From the NCBI GenBank assembly GCA_003988855.1, contig QYAI01000112.1, positions 26,516-90,515 on the forward strand: DNA of 64,000 nt. Reading direction: 5' to 3'. This document shows, piece after piece, positions 34,096-45,390 of the stretch (the stretch's first letter is position 1; the number at the start of each line of letters is the position of its first letter). The notes beneath the pieces are model-generated. The model searched no databases. It had not been told where the DNA came from and saw only the letters and a list, made by a program, of their open reading frames with translations. This stretch comes from Arachnopeziza araneosa (Eukaryota; Ascomycota; Leotiomycetes; Helotiales; Arachnopezizaceae). Both the position numbers and the translations under genes were made by a program.

Positions 34096-34734
34096 CTCAG
34101 GAGCATCTAATTTGAAGATATTCTCTCTGAACGTAGTGTGAAAATAAATTTGAGGCATAAAATGCAAACATCAAGGTTGATGTTATCTTGGTTTTATCAT
34201 TGTCTCGTGCTAAGACTTCCAGGTGGCCAATGCCGTTGAATATCCACTGCTTCAATCCAGAGCCAGGCCATCCTTCAAAGTCCGCCAACTGCCATGTTTA
34301 TTTTGGCTAACACTGTCGTTGACTGACCATTATACTAAACATAGAAAAGGCAAACTCTACCAAGCTCGTCAATTCTTGGTCAAATTAGATTATTGGCGAC
34401 AAAAGCTTGCTGCTCCTGCTGCAGAATGAATCAAAACCGGTTTGCTGGAAGCCAGAAAGCCTGACGGCGAATCTTCTAGAGTTTAGTTGAGCAATGCCAC
34501 TCTACTCGCCAGGGAAGCATTCCCTAAGTAATTCGTTGGCTGCGCCAAGTGCACTAGACCCCACTTGATTGTGGCGCAATGAGTAAACCATCTCAAAGCC
34601 GAGCTGAAAGATAGCGCACACCTTGGACTCTTCTGAACATGCTTTTTATTATCACAATCTGCTCCACCTTTGAAGACCGGACACCTTCTTCTGAACCAAA
34701 TACTATCAAGCTTACTTGAGGTCAGCAAACGACA
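34096..34734. other. Intergenic region
   Basis: 639 bp between two plus-strand genes. No coding, repeat or RNA signal seen. Confidence 0.5.
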
Positions 34735-36057
34735 ATGTGGAACGCAACAGGCACGCCAGGATCCAAAGTATTCTTCGTATTTGGCGATACACCAGATTCA
34801 TGGCTTGTTGCAAATGGATCGCTGGCGGAATTGTGCGTAATATAATATCTCATATATATTTGGTATCTTCAACATTTCTCTGTATTGATTGTGAAGATAT
34901 CATATGATGGGCCGCTGATTATATTTTATTGACAGCCAGAATTTGAATCCCATATACGCTCATCGCTTTGCTGGAGGTGAGCTGAATGCGATGAATATGG
35001 AATGGCTGTCCACTGGTCCGGAGGGGCAACTTGTTTGTGCCATGGTTGTTGATGAATCTAGTACGTGATCACTAAATCTTGAATTCTTTTATTTTCAATT
35101 ATCTCCGATTTCCTATGGAAATATGTGTAATTTCTTATATGTGGCGAAATATTTCCTTGGCCTAACAACTCCGTCAGTCTCAATCCCACAACCACTTCGA
35201 AAACACTTAACCAAATACGACTCTCCTCTTACCAGCATTTCCTTCTCTTCTTCAGGCGGCGTTTATATCACTTATAAATCTGGCACCATATTCGAGTCAG
35301 GGTCTCTCCCTTCCTCTTTCTTAACCGACATCTATCGTACGCCTCCGGTTCTCAGCATAACTCACGCACTGGGCTTCCCATGCTGGCTTGGAGACGACAA
35401 GAACAGCGCTGCTGACAAACGCTACAACACATCTACCAAGCCTCTATATGCATTCTTCGGCTGTGGTGATGTCTATATGGTACGAATGGATAATGGCGTT
35501 TGTTATTTTGGTGGTGAGGATATGCCCGAGGGTTTGAGATATGGCTGCGGAGAGAAAGTGAAGCAGGGTTGGTTGTTAGGTCGAGAGACAGTTCTGTGTC
35601 CGTATAATCCAGAATGGTATTTCCTTCATTGGATTAAAGGCATGAAGGTTGAGTATAATTGGAGCGTAGATACTACTCCTGGAACGGGATTGAGTGATAC
35701 CCTGATAGAAAGTGTCGTTGAGGGGGAAGGGAAGGACTTGGCATTTGAGTCGAGGATGTTGACGAGAATAGAGGTGAGTCAGCCTTTTTCTCCGAAGGCA
35801 GTAGTATTGCACCACTATAGTTTAAAGGGAAACTAAGAAGCTGATCAAATGGCGATGTTTAGCAAGACCGTGCTATTTCTCGCCAGAATCGTGCTGGTGC
35901 AGCTCAAGCTGCCAAGGAGAGCGTACAACGCAAAGCATTACATGACGAACAGAACAGTAGGATTGAACAACAGGACAGGATGAGGCAGAGAGAAATTGAA
36001 CATCAACGTCGCCTAGATAATCTGGCTTCGATTACGAGGCCAAGGTATTATTATTGA
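34735..36057 (+). CDS. Hypothetical protein with charged C-terminal helix
   Basis: Four exons: 34735..34832, 34936..35060, 35178..35773, 35863..36057; introns 103, 117 and 89 bp; 337 aa. Every join preserves frame and each donor is GTRNGT. The first 275 residues look like a compact beta-rich domain with repeated aromatic/Gly motifs (KVFFVFGDTPDSWLVANG, GGVYITYKSG, YAFFGCGDVYMVRMDNG, CYFGGEDMPEGLRYG). The last exon is an Arg/Gln/Glu-rich helix (QRKALHDEQNSRIEQQDRMR). No signal peptide or membrane span. I do not recognise a family; the pattern of alternating strands could be a WD-like or lectin-like fold, but this is a guess. Confidence 0.75.
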
Positions 36058-37176
36058 TATGGTTGGAATTGATTTAGTGTTCAAGTTTACCGTACCTCTC
36101 TTACTCTATGTATTGCTTTCGCAAATTTACCATAGTTTTGATCATATTTTCATGATTCTCTAGCACCAAAGTCATCGTAGCAAAATCTTAATTAAGAAAA
36201 TAAAGTCCATGCTTGAAGGACAACTAAGCTGAAGAAATAAGAAGTGAAGTTACTTTCGAGACCAAAACCTCCAAGGCTACTAATTAATCAATTACACCAC
36301 ACTTTTATGCATTCTCAGCTTTCATGCACCAGAAATTGAGAGAAATCGTGCGATATCACGTGATAATAAACCAAAAGATATCAGCCGCGTATTAACTAGA
36401 GAAACATTGCAATTACTCTTGCTAGGTTAACGTGGTATATTGTATGAATGAAAAAGCCTCCGTCTTTTCCTCGATGTATATGTCACTAGATGCGTTGCTA
36501 AATCACAACTTAGAATTGGCGTCGACAGCTCCGAAGGAGTTAGGATACGAAACATTAGATAGGTGATCAAAAATTAGTCATGATTATCGAGAAATATTGT
36601 GTCCGCTCTATATCATTACAATGAAGCCGCTAGCAGCACAGAGTGCCAAGATGGAACTCGAAAACAATTGTTTCACGATTCCTTTCCTTACTCTCATGGA
36701 TGAGAAACACTTCAAGCATTCCTAATATATTGAACATGGAAGCTAACGAGGGTTAGGCCACGTAATGCTTCCACTGTTTCGCGCAATAGTAAAGTTCCCT
36801 GCTTTTTCAACCAAGTGGCTCCCGTAGGCAAAAATTCCTTGTAACAGCCTAAAGTATACCCTGTGACTAGCGTTTACAAAGTGGTAGTCTCACCCAGGCT
36901 GATATCAACTCTTGCTAATCATACCTTACCTCGTATAGAAGAAATTTTTATTATAATGTGACGTAAGAACTGCCGGAGAATGAATGATTATCCTGAAGTC
37001 CTATAGAAACGTTTGATAACTCCGCATTGTGGTGCATATTTCTACTTCTACCAGCATCCAGCTTTTTTTTTAAAGATCTTATTAAATTGCTAGCATTTGC
37101 AATTATCATTACTGTATATTTATTCTCATTCAGATTGTAATTTACTACTATTGAATTTTAACAATATACGTTCACA
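36058..37176. other. Intergenic region
   Basis: 1.1 kb, AT-rich. A TCACGTGA palindrome lies at 36356-36363. No gene or repeat recognised. Confidence 0.45.
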
Positions 37177-38119
37177 ATGTCCATCCTTCTACCACTCTAC
37201 ATCTACCCCTGGCCTGGCGTATGGGACCCTCTCTACACCGCGTAAGTAATTAAATCAACTAAGCTCTCTTTCAGCAACTTTTTCTCTCAAAACATACTCC
37301 CAAACTAAGCAAACAGTCTCACAGAGCTACAACCTACCCCAACGTCAACTTCACCGTTGTACTCAACCCCTGCTCTGGCCCATGCGTTAGCTCCCTCCCC
37401 GAAGCTCCATATCTAACCGAGATGCCCAAGCTCAAGAGCTACCCCAATATCCGAACTTTGGGCTATGTCGCAACCAACTACACCAACAAGCCCATTGACC
37501 AGGTAATCCAGGAGATATATACCTATGCGAACTGGACCACTATCTTAAATGATAGCCGTGTGGCCGTGGAAGGGGTCTTCTTTGATGAAATCCCTGGTCT
37601 CTATGACTGGCGTAGTTTTGATTATTTACAGAGTGCGAGCAATGAAGTGAAGAGCTCATCCGGATTGGGCCAAAGAGTTATTGGTATGATATGTCTTTGC
37701 GTCTGGACAGGGATAAAAATTCTTGTTTTTTCTTACCTTTTGAGGATAATCAAAAGCTAACGGGGTATTTAAAAACAAAAGTCCACAATCCAGGCGTAAC
37801 TCCCGATAAAGTCTGGAATTACCTAAACCTCTCCGACATCACTGTGATCTTTGAAAACAACTTTACGAGCTGGCTTGATCGAACCAGCTTCGATACAGTC
37901 ATGAATTTTCAGAATATCTCGACTCATCCAAAATCTCAGCTAGCGGTGATGCTACATTCACTACCGGATATTGCTGATAGGCTTCTGGCGTGTATGGTGA
38001 AGGAGTTGGAAGGGATGGCGGACTGGTTCTTTGTTACGAGTGTTGGCGTGACGGATCAGTATTATCATAGCTTCTCAGGGTTGTTTGAAGGGCTGGTTGA
38101 AGCTGTTGATGGACTTTGA
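37177..38119 (+). CDS. Spherulation-specific family 4 (spherulin-4) protein
   Basis: Exons 37177..37241, 37325..37683, 37782..38119; introns 83 and 98 bp; 253 aa. Starts MSILLPLYIYPWPGVWDPLY, which matches the family opening (hydrophobic strand then YxxP...W). Next come VNFTVVLNPCSGPC, IRTLGYVATNY, VEGVFFDEIPG and VIVHNPGVTPD, FENNFTSW, which map to the barrel strands of this family, a TIM-barrel related to GH135/Sph3 enzymes. The FFDE acidic pair is the expected catalytic region. The second intron's CAAAAG acceptor is weak. No signal peptide is visible, unlike many family members, so it may stay inside the cell or the start may lie further upstream. Substrate unknown; related enzymes act on galactosaminogalactan. 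Confidence 0.85.
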
Positions 38120-38306
38120 GGGTATCATGAATCAATTTTCTCTTTCTTGAGTATGGTATAGGGTTAGGAAGCTTGCTGCTCTTGCTCAGGCGGTAATCGC
38201 CTTAAGCTCACCCTCGGCTCAGTCAACTCGCCTGAGTAACCTGAGCAACCTACCCGGAGCAGTTCATATAAGAAATCATAATTATCCTAAGATATCACTT
38301 CATCTA

Positions 38307-38606
38307 TGGAGGTTTGCGCAAAAAGTCTCCGGACTACAGGGCCTCAGGCCCTGAAGGCGCTGTAATTTATTTTTAGGGCCTGAAGGAACCTTGGTATGCA
38401 GAACACCCTAAACAAAGCATTAGATCACTATATTTAGAGCCCGAGGCTTTGAAGCGGCACTGTTATAGACCCCTTTTTATAGTGGTGGTGCCCTAAGATT
38501 ACAGTAAGTCAAGCCCTGATCAGCCCTGAAAAGGCGTTACAGAGTATATTGCCATCTGTGGTGGTCTAAGGCCCTGAAGTCCGGAGACTTTTCGCGCAAA
38601 CCTCTG
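38307..38606. mobile_element. MITE, Tc1/mariner-like, with TA target duplication
   Basis: A 300-bp element bounded by inverted repeats of about 40 bp. The left end reads GGTTTGCGCAAAAAGTCTCC and the right end, reversed, GGTTTGCGCGAAAAGTCTCC, with only about five differences over the first 40 positions. TA lies directly outside both ends (38305-38306, 38607-38608), the usual target site of Tc1/mariner/pogo elements. No transposase frame; internal palindrome AGGGCCTCAGGCCCT near the left end. Non-autonomous. Confidence 0.85.
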
Positions 38607-38720
38607 TAACTTCTGTTCGTTTATATCATTTCTGTCAAGTTTTAATAATAATACTCAAGTATCTGAAACTAGTTCCTAAGGAACTTAAAGTGGATACCTA
38701 GTCTTTACTTACAGTATAAG

Positions 38721-38939
38721 TGTCACGGAAAATGGCCCCTGGGCGCTTGGCAAGGGGTTTCAGGTGCTCTGGAACTAGCTTCTGCGAGCTCCTGCGAGCT
38801 CCTCATGTACAGAAATGCTGAGCTCTGCTCTCATCCTCTTGAAATCTATTTCAATACAACAACTATCTCACACTTATCAAGCTATTTTACGTGCTCTCAC
38901 TACGGAAAAGATATGGTCCATAAGCTCCTCAGCGTCACA
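38721..38939. mobile_element. Solo LTR (219 bp) with 5-bp target duplication
   Basis: Begins TGTCACGG and ends GCGTCACA (TG...CA ends). The same five bases, ATAAG, flank it at 38716-38720 and 38940-38944, as left by LTR-retrotransposon integration. Contains a direct TGCGAGCTCC doublet near 38785. No internal domain remains, so it is the product of LTR-LTR recombination. Superfamily (Ty3 or Ty1) cannot be told. Confidence 0.8.
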
Positions 38940-39559
38940 ATAAGTAAGTTTAATATGGAGACTTTTAAAAATTGTGATATTTCTTCTATGAATTCCATCC
39001 TATTTTATATTAATCTGTTGCAAAAATCAGTGTCCCTATTTAGAATAACTTGACCCCATATATATACCATGTGATTTTCCCGTCATGTTGCCTAAATCTA
39101 AATACTTCTCTATGGATGTCGGACTTGGAGTAAGATCACTTGGAGTAAGATCACGAAGCGCTGGCAAATATCGAAATAAAAACGCTTCTCAATCAAGTTG
39201 TTTATCGCCTGGAGCTTCAAGTATATCAAATAATCGGATCAAAATGGTTGGAAGTTAGACAGATCTAAATATATTTTGTAATGATATCCCATGGTTATAT
39301 CAAATATCTGGCTGCTTAAACATTTATACCGATGCCTTAAGCATAAGGCTTGGTTTTTGGTTCTTGTCGGTGGCGGGACTTTCCCTACCAAACTACGATT
39401 TTTTTAAAAAAAAAGGAAGAAAAAAGAGCAGCTCGGAACAGAATTTGGGCGAGGAGGAGAGAGATCGTCATTATTCTCCTCATCATCCCTACAGGTTTCG
39501 GAGCTAAAAGTAAATCCAACGACTTAGGTAAGACACATTAGATAGCAAGATCCTTGGTC

Positions 39560-41410
39560 TTAACTTTGGTTATCTGAGCTTCTCCCTATTTGAAGTCTAT
39601 AATTTAAGACTCGAAAAGCAACGAAAGTTACGGCGGTGATGGCAAGTGTTATGAGGACGTAAACCCAAAACTGGTTAAACACTAAAAAATGTGCTGCAGT
39701 CTCTCTGCCGTTGACGATCGCCGTTGGTACTGTCGAAATAAGATTAGAACTGAAGATTGTCTAAGTTATAAGTTAGCATCCAAATCTACAAGAAGATACC
39801 AGAATGGGGTTCTGTTACCGCGACAAGTGTAGCCGGTAAATATACAGTTGCAATGAGTGTCAGTGTTTTCAAAGCTATAGAATCCTGTTGAGTTTTCCTA
39901 GCAATGCCAGCTATTGCCTCGTTCTCCAGTCGAGTTTGAGCTGCAATAGATTCCAATGATATAAGATTGCCATGCATTGCACGATTTGTCTCGCGTAAGG
40001 TTTCAAATCCTCGGAATTCTAAGATGTCCTTAAGCTAACGATGGTTCAGTTTTAGCCACAGCATGTAATAGGAATTATGAATACTATACCAATTTTGCTG
40101 TCCCCTCAAGATTTTGCAATAAATTTGTAATCGCCCGTTGATGATCCTCGATCTTGAGCCTGTAAGTACCAAGGCCACCGGAAATCAAATCTTCTTCTGA
40201 ATTAATAACTTTAAGACTAACTAGTTGTTTGTACCACTTTTCAAATGCAATGGAGATTTTGGTACAGATTGTTAAGTCAGAGAGTGCCTTGCAAAGTTTT
40301 TTCCGCAACAAATGTACACCTTGATAGTCAGAAAAATCGAGTGAGAAGTCGTTGGCGCACTGTTTTCCAACACGTGAGAAGGTCGCTTTCTGATCCTGTT
40401 TTGAATTAGAGAGTACAATATGTGCAGCCTCTGAAACAATTCTTACTAGAGTATCAAATTGAGTATCCAAATACTCGATATATTCCGTCCAATGAAGCTC
40501 TGCTGAAGAGAGTAGAAGCAGATGGATGGTCATAGGATTTCTCAAGGTCATATCGATAGACTTTAGTTGACTGTTTAAAGCCCCATTGAGACGCCGTCGA
40601 GCAGCTTGAGAGATCTGCAAGAGAATCCAACATGATCGGAGAGTCTGGCAGTTGAGCTGGTGATAAACACCGGTCAACCTTCGGGACCAAGGAGAACCGT
40701 GACTGCGACCATTGAATGCTGGGTATGGAACATTATAGGAAAATTCCCATACTGTTTATTATCTTTAGCTTTCGAAAAAAAAAAAAAGATAGCTTGATAT
40801 ATGTCTCATTACCTTGGGACATGTGATTATCTTCCAAGCTTTGCGAGATACCTCCCTGAATTTGGAAACCCGCGGTTTGGTTATCCTTGAATCTCTTCCC
40901 GAAAGCTCTTACATTTTGCACATATGGAAAGAAAATCCTCTCAAACTCCATAAGTTGGTTGAAAACGTCCATGGTTATTTTGAATCGGCCAAGGGTATAT
41001 TCTTGATTAACTAGGCTTGAGATTATATAAGCATTCGATCATCACCATAAATTAGCATTAATCCCTACTATATAACATCTTGTCTTTTCTGACCACAAGC
41101 CTTGAATGAGACAGCGTCAGTCTTATGAACTGTTGAAGATCAAGAATACGCACAGCAAAGTATTCTCTCAACATTATAGGGTCATGTACAACACGTGTTT
41201 GAACTAAAACACCCAGTGGGCTATATTAGTATGACATTTATCTATTGTTCAGTGTGGGAACTTGCGCCCGGTCTCTTCGAGGACCATGATCTCTAATCGA
41301 CTACTCTGAGAACAGAACAACCGATTGCCATCGTCATAATATTGTTGTAGGATATCGCCAGCGTTTTGTGCAATGTCACTCATATGGGTCATCCAGCTTC
41401 TGGCAGCCAT
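39560..41410 (-). CDS. CorA-like Mg2+ transporter-fold membrane protein (fungal accessory type)
   Basis: Six exons: 41266..41410, 41069..41203, 40813..41010, 40090..40751, 39819..40034, 39560..39760; introns 62, 58, 61, 55 and 58 bp; 518 aa. The first intron uses a GC donor (GCAAGT at 41265). Internal motifs PWSRRLTGVYHQLN and a long helix lead to LIATVYLPATLVATIFSSNL and FWVYVLITLAITAVTFVAF, the two-span membrane tail of the CorA fold; the GMN selectivity motif is absent. Such proteins are numerous in Pezizomycotina and of unknown role. The 5' end is unsure: the same frame is open up to 41509 and encodes family-like text (NPFHVDMAARSWM), so an upstream exon is likely; ATG 41410 is the first available start. 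Divergent from the kinase gene at 41758. Confidence 0.75.
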
Positions 41411-41757
41411 ATCCACGTGAAAAGGATTTCTCTGTGGAATTTTAATCTGCCTGGGATGAAGTTTGACTCCTTGCCCAAAATTCTGGACGTAGTTCTCGCC
41501 CCGTTCATATTAGCTATCGCTGCTGCCTAAACGCCTCATTTGAGGTTACACTAGAAACGCCCTGTTGGAGGGGTTCCACCCCCACCACCTCTTTGCACCT
41601 AGCCAACACATGTTAGTAACCCACGTCATTAATGTTCAGCTTATAGCAGTAGAAATTGCTAGTGATAATGCAGATACTCCTAAATAAGGCTACTGTCCCA
41701 ATTCTCATTTCTCCAAGTTTCCCAACAACGAAATCTCCATTTGTATTTCGGTTGAAT
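41411..41757. other. Gap between divergent genes
   Basis: 347 bp. The part 41411-41509 is probably coding for the CorA-like gene (open frame with in-family sequence) but has no start or clear acceptor. The rest is presumed promoter for both genes. Confidence 0.45.
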
Positions 41758-44700
41758 ATGCCCCGAACTTCCTCCCACAAAGTCTCTCAGACCCTAGAGA
41801 ATAGGTATATCGACAAAGGAGATCTAACGCGCTTATTGCAGCAGCTTTTTGGTGCAGATTTTATAATCGAGGTTGGTTTGAATCAAGCTAAGTTGGTGGA
41901 CGCCTAACTATCTTGATATATTAGGACGACGATGAGTACTATCAGCTCCGTGTTCAACGAAAATTGTCTGCGGTAGGGTACTTCAATGATTATAGCTTTG
42001 GAGAAACGTTGCTGAACAGTTTTTGAATAGGTCGAAATAGAATCAGTTATGAAAGGTGTGACGGAGGAAGAACGCTCTTAGATTTCTCTTTGGCGGTGGG
42101 CATCATCGTTAGTAGTACCAAAGAAGCGATGATAATTTACTAACAGCGCATATTAGTTATAAGATGGAGGCTTTGCGGGACTCGATCAATTGTCTTCGAC
42201 GACAAAATTTCGAAAGTAGATACTATATCCCCGAAAACCGGCTTTACCAAGCGGTTTCAACAGTTGTGATTCGTAAAGCCTTACAAAGCACTGCCGGACT
42301 TGAATCATACGAGTTGGAAGACTTGACACAACTTGTTAGGAAGGGCGCATGGAAAATTCTGGCTGTTTTGATACTTATCGGCCATGTGGAATATATCAGG
42401 GATTTCGTAGGAGCCGACCAATTTCAGTCCGCGCCATTAGACCACAGACTTCCATTCGAACTACAAAAGCTCAGTGTTCTCCTACCCCCACTTCACGCAC
42501 AAATATTTTACGAAAAGCAGTGGGAGGTCATAAGTCCAGTCTTCTCAGAATCAGTTCTCCGGCGTCAGCTTGAAGACCAAACGATTCTTCCATTCACCTC
42601 GGAGGAAGTCATCGGCAGAGGAGGTTTTGGCACCGTATACAAGGTAGAGCTTGATGAAGAGCAAAAAATCTACTCGCATGTCTTTCCAACAGTAAGTGAA
42701 ATCAAAATCATACAGTAAGCACACGACTTACCAACTGTCATCTGTCGCAGATCGTCCGAAAGGAATTACGACCAGACACCAAAAATTACCAAAACGAACT
42801 TGAGAATCTTTCCTTCCTAAGCCTTCTTAAACACCCAAACATTGTCCTCCTTCTGGGTTCTTACACTCATCGGAAAAAACATAATTTCATATTCCCAGAG
42901 GCCAGGGGAGGCTGTCTCCAGGACTTGTTCAGACAACAGGGACGTCCCGATCGGCTCAAGGAAGATTCAACTGTGTTGGTCGCCTTGAGTAGACTAGCAT
43001 CAGCTGTTGGTGAAGTCCACGACTTCGTGGTACGCGACCTCCCACTCTCAAAAATTGGTTGCCATCACGACCTAAGACCTAGTAACATTCTCGTCGACGA
43101 AGACCAATTCATTTTAGCAGATTTTGGGCTATCTCGATTTAAAGAGCAAGACGAAGACTCCGCAACCCAGTTCAAAGTTGGGAAAGGTTATGGCCTGGCA
43201 CCAGAATGCCAAGACCTTGACAATGAACTTGAACGACACGAGATTCATCGTTCAAGCGATATTTGGTCCTTTGGATGCATTATTGCGGATTTATTAACTT
43301 GGATGCTCAAAGGTCCATCTGGAATTGCAGAGTTCAAGCAAAAGAGAAGGACTCAAATTGGCAATCATATATACTATTATTTTCACAATGGTCACTCCCC
43401 AAGCACTGGAGTTGAAGAGTGGCTTACAGACCTGGCAAACTCGTCTTTGAACCCGATCAAGATGCTTGTTGTACTTGTAAGAAATATGCTCAACATGAGC
43501 CCTAGTCTTCGACCATCAGCAAAAGAAGTAGCGACCATTACACGGTCCATTGCCTTGAGTGTCATCTTCAACCAAATAAAGGAAAAGTTCAAATTTCTCC
43601 ACCAACATATTGTCTATCCCGAGGCGTCTACTGAGCCACTTGTTGAGGCTTGGAGGTTTGACAGTTGGGGCTGGACTCTGGGAGTGGACGCGAATGCGAT
43701 CCAAATTTCCAAAATCAATCAGCATATCGATCTCGGATTTGAGGGCTTTCAGCGCGCAATCAGCCTCTTACAGATGCTTCGACTGGAGTTAGACTCAATA
43801 CAAACTCAACCTTCCAAGAGACAAGTTCGCGTCTTGATGCCTCTGCGTCATATCAATACTTCACTCTTGAAACTGTTGCCGCAATATGCGCAAGTACGAG
43901 CAATAGGTTATGTGGAGAGCAAAGCGCTAGAGACTGAGAATATACGTCAGCTAGGTTCAGTCCAGGAAACATACATAAATGATCATATTAGTATTCTAGC
44001 AAGTGCTAAAAGATCGACTCTGCTCGCCGCATCCACGCCACAGTGTACAGAGCGCGGTCTGGAAATGCAGCTCGAACCTGTTATAGGAACGTTACGAGTT
44101 GGCTATCATATCGTTGGACATCTAGACGCCGGTTCCCAGGACGCTCGTCAAGTCTTGATAGAATTCAAATCTTATGACGACCCTTTTCTGCGGGAAAGAC
44201 TCTTTGATCGAATGGAATCAGTAGCAAAGCTGTCAGGTTCCATACCAGAACCCTCTAAGCTTCGAATACTTCATTGCCGAGGATACTTTCACGATGAACC
44301 TAGATCTGCCTTCGGTTTGGTCTATGACTTCCCTAACCTTGGAATCTCAAATGGGCAGGACATTGAATGCAAAGCAACCTCTCTTCGGCAAATTCTGGAT
44401 ATTCAGCTCCGAAACCAACAGCCGACACTGGCACAGAGATTGAAACTCGCATATGATCTAGCATCGGCCATCAGCAGCTTCGGAAAAATTGGATGGTTCC
44501 ACAAAGGTATATCCTCATCTGCAGTTGCTTTCTTTTACCATCACACTGGATCATTTGAAGCCTCATCCATGGATCCATACATTATCGGTTTTAGACATAG
44601 TCGACCTCATGATGTTGTTACTTTTACCGAAGGACCACCTGCAGCAGACCTGGATGAGACACACTATCAGCATCCTCAATATCTCCAAGAAAATATCGCA

Positions 44701-45012
44701 TATTCTTTCGAACATGAATACTATAGCCTTGGTATAGTACTCCTAGAAATTGGTCTGTGGAAACCGATATTAAAGATGGGCAAGTTCGGTGATCTAAGTG
44801 GGGATAAGTTAAGATCACGGCTCGTAGGGACTGTAGTGCCTCGGCTTTCACAGTCAATGGGCACTGTATACCAAGAAGTGGTGCTTGATTTGTTGAATGT
44901 CAATGCTGAGGCATCAAACTTAGGTGTAAATGGCGAAGGGAAAAGTGCCCAGACTTGGTTTCATTCTGTGGTCTTGAACGAACTATATCAACTATCAATA
45001 TTGAGAATTTGA
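41758..45012 (+). CDS. Two-domain kinase/pseudokinase protein
   Basis: Exons 41758..41871, 41925..41972, 42031..42057 (3' edge uncertain; donor GTTATG at 42046 also fits), 42164..42691, 42751..45012; about 992 aa. After a helical head (DLTRLLQQLFGADFIIE, LRVQRKLSA) comes kinase 1: VIGRGGFGTVYKVEL, VRKELRP for the Lys, CHHDLRPSNILVDE (HRD to HHD), LADFGLSRF, GYGLAPE and SSDIWSFGCIIADLL, so it may be active. The C-terminal half is a second kinase-like domain (RQVLIEFKSYDD, LKLAYDLASAISSFGKIGWFHKGISSSAVAF, YYSLGIVLLEIGLWKP) with no catalytic Asp, the fungal pseudokinase type often linked to NLR-like genes. Cytosolic. Role unknown; a signalling or immune-like function is inference. Confidence 0.82.
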
Positions 45013-45390
45013 TTACTGGTGAATTAGAAGTGTGTTATTCATTACGCAATTTATTTATTCCTACCTTATCCTATCTTAACTAACTTAACAAATAAGTGTT
45101 AAGTTGCTCCTGAACATTGCCGACCATTTGTGACTAGGAACCCGAAGGAAAGGAAGAAGATATTGTTAACCCTGGCCAGTAGAAGATCTTTCAGCATTAT
45201 AATAAGGAAATAGCGAACCCCCTTTGATCGTAGGCCCAGAGCCTCTCGGACTTAAGCGTGATAGTGAATCATGAACAAAACGCCTCTTCGCTATGCTCTA
45301 GCAAACGACATACCACACACCAGAAGCTGCCAATCGAGAATGATAGTCTCCCAAAGACTCGTTAAAACTACGCAAATATCAGTAATTGAG
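45013..45390. other. Intergenic region between convergent genes
   Basis: 378 bp. It may hide a last exon of the kinase-ankyrin gene: GCGTAG at about 45370 precedes a frame with NESLGDYHSRLAASGVW, which looks protein-like, but no donor of the right phase was found. Confidence 0.45.

Larger units (their letters stand above)
38120..39559. other. Repeat-bearing intergenic region
   Basis: 1.4 kb with no gene. It holds the MITE (38307-38606) and the solo LTR (38721-38939). The remainder, 38945-39559, is AT-rich with no coding support. Confidence 0.6.

Noticed and set aside
38305..38608. Structured RNA or CRISPR-like repeat from the inverted repeats
   Set aside because: TA target duplication and end structure fit a MITE better; no spacer array exists.
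45013..45390. Extra last exon of the kinase-ankyrin gene
   Set aside because: Protein-like frame present but no donor in matching phase; left as a remark.
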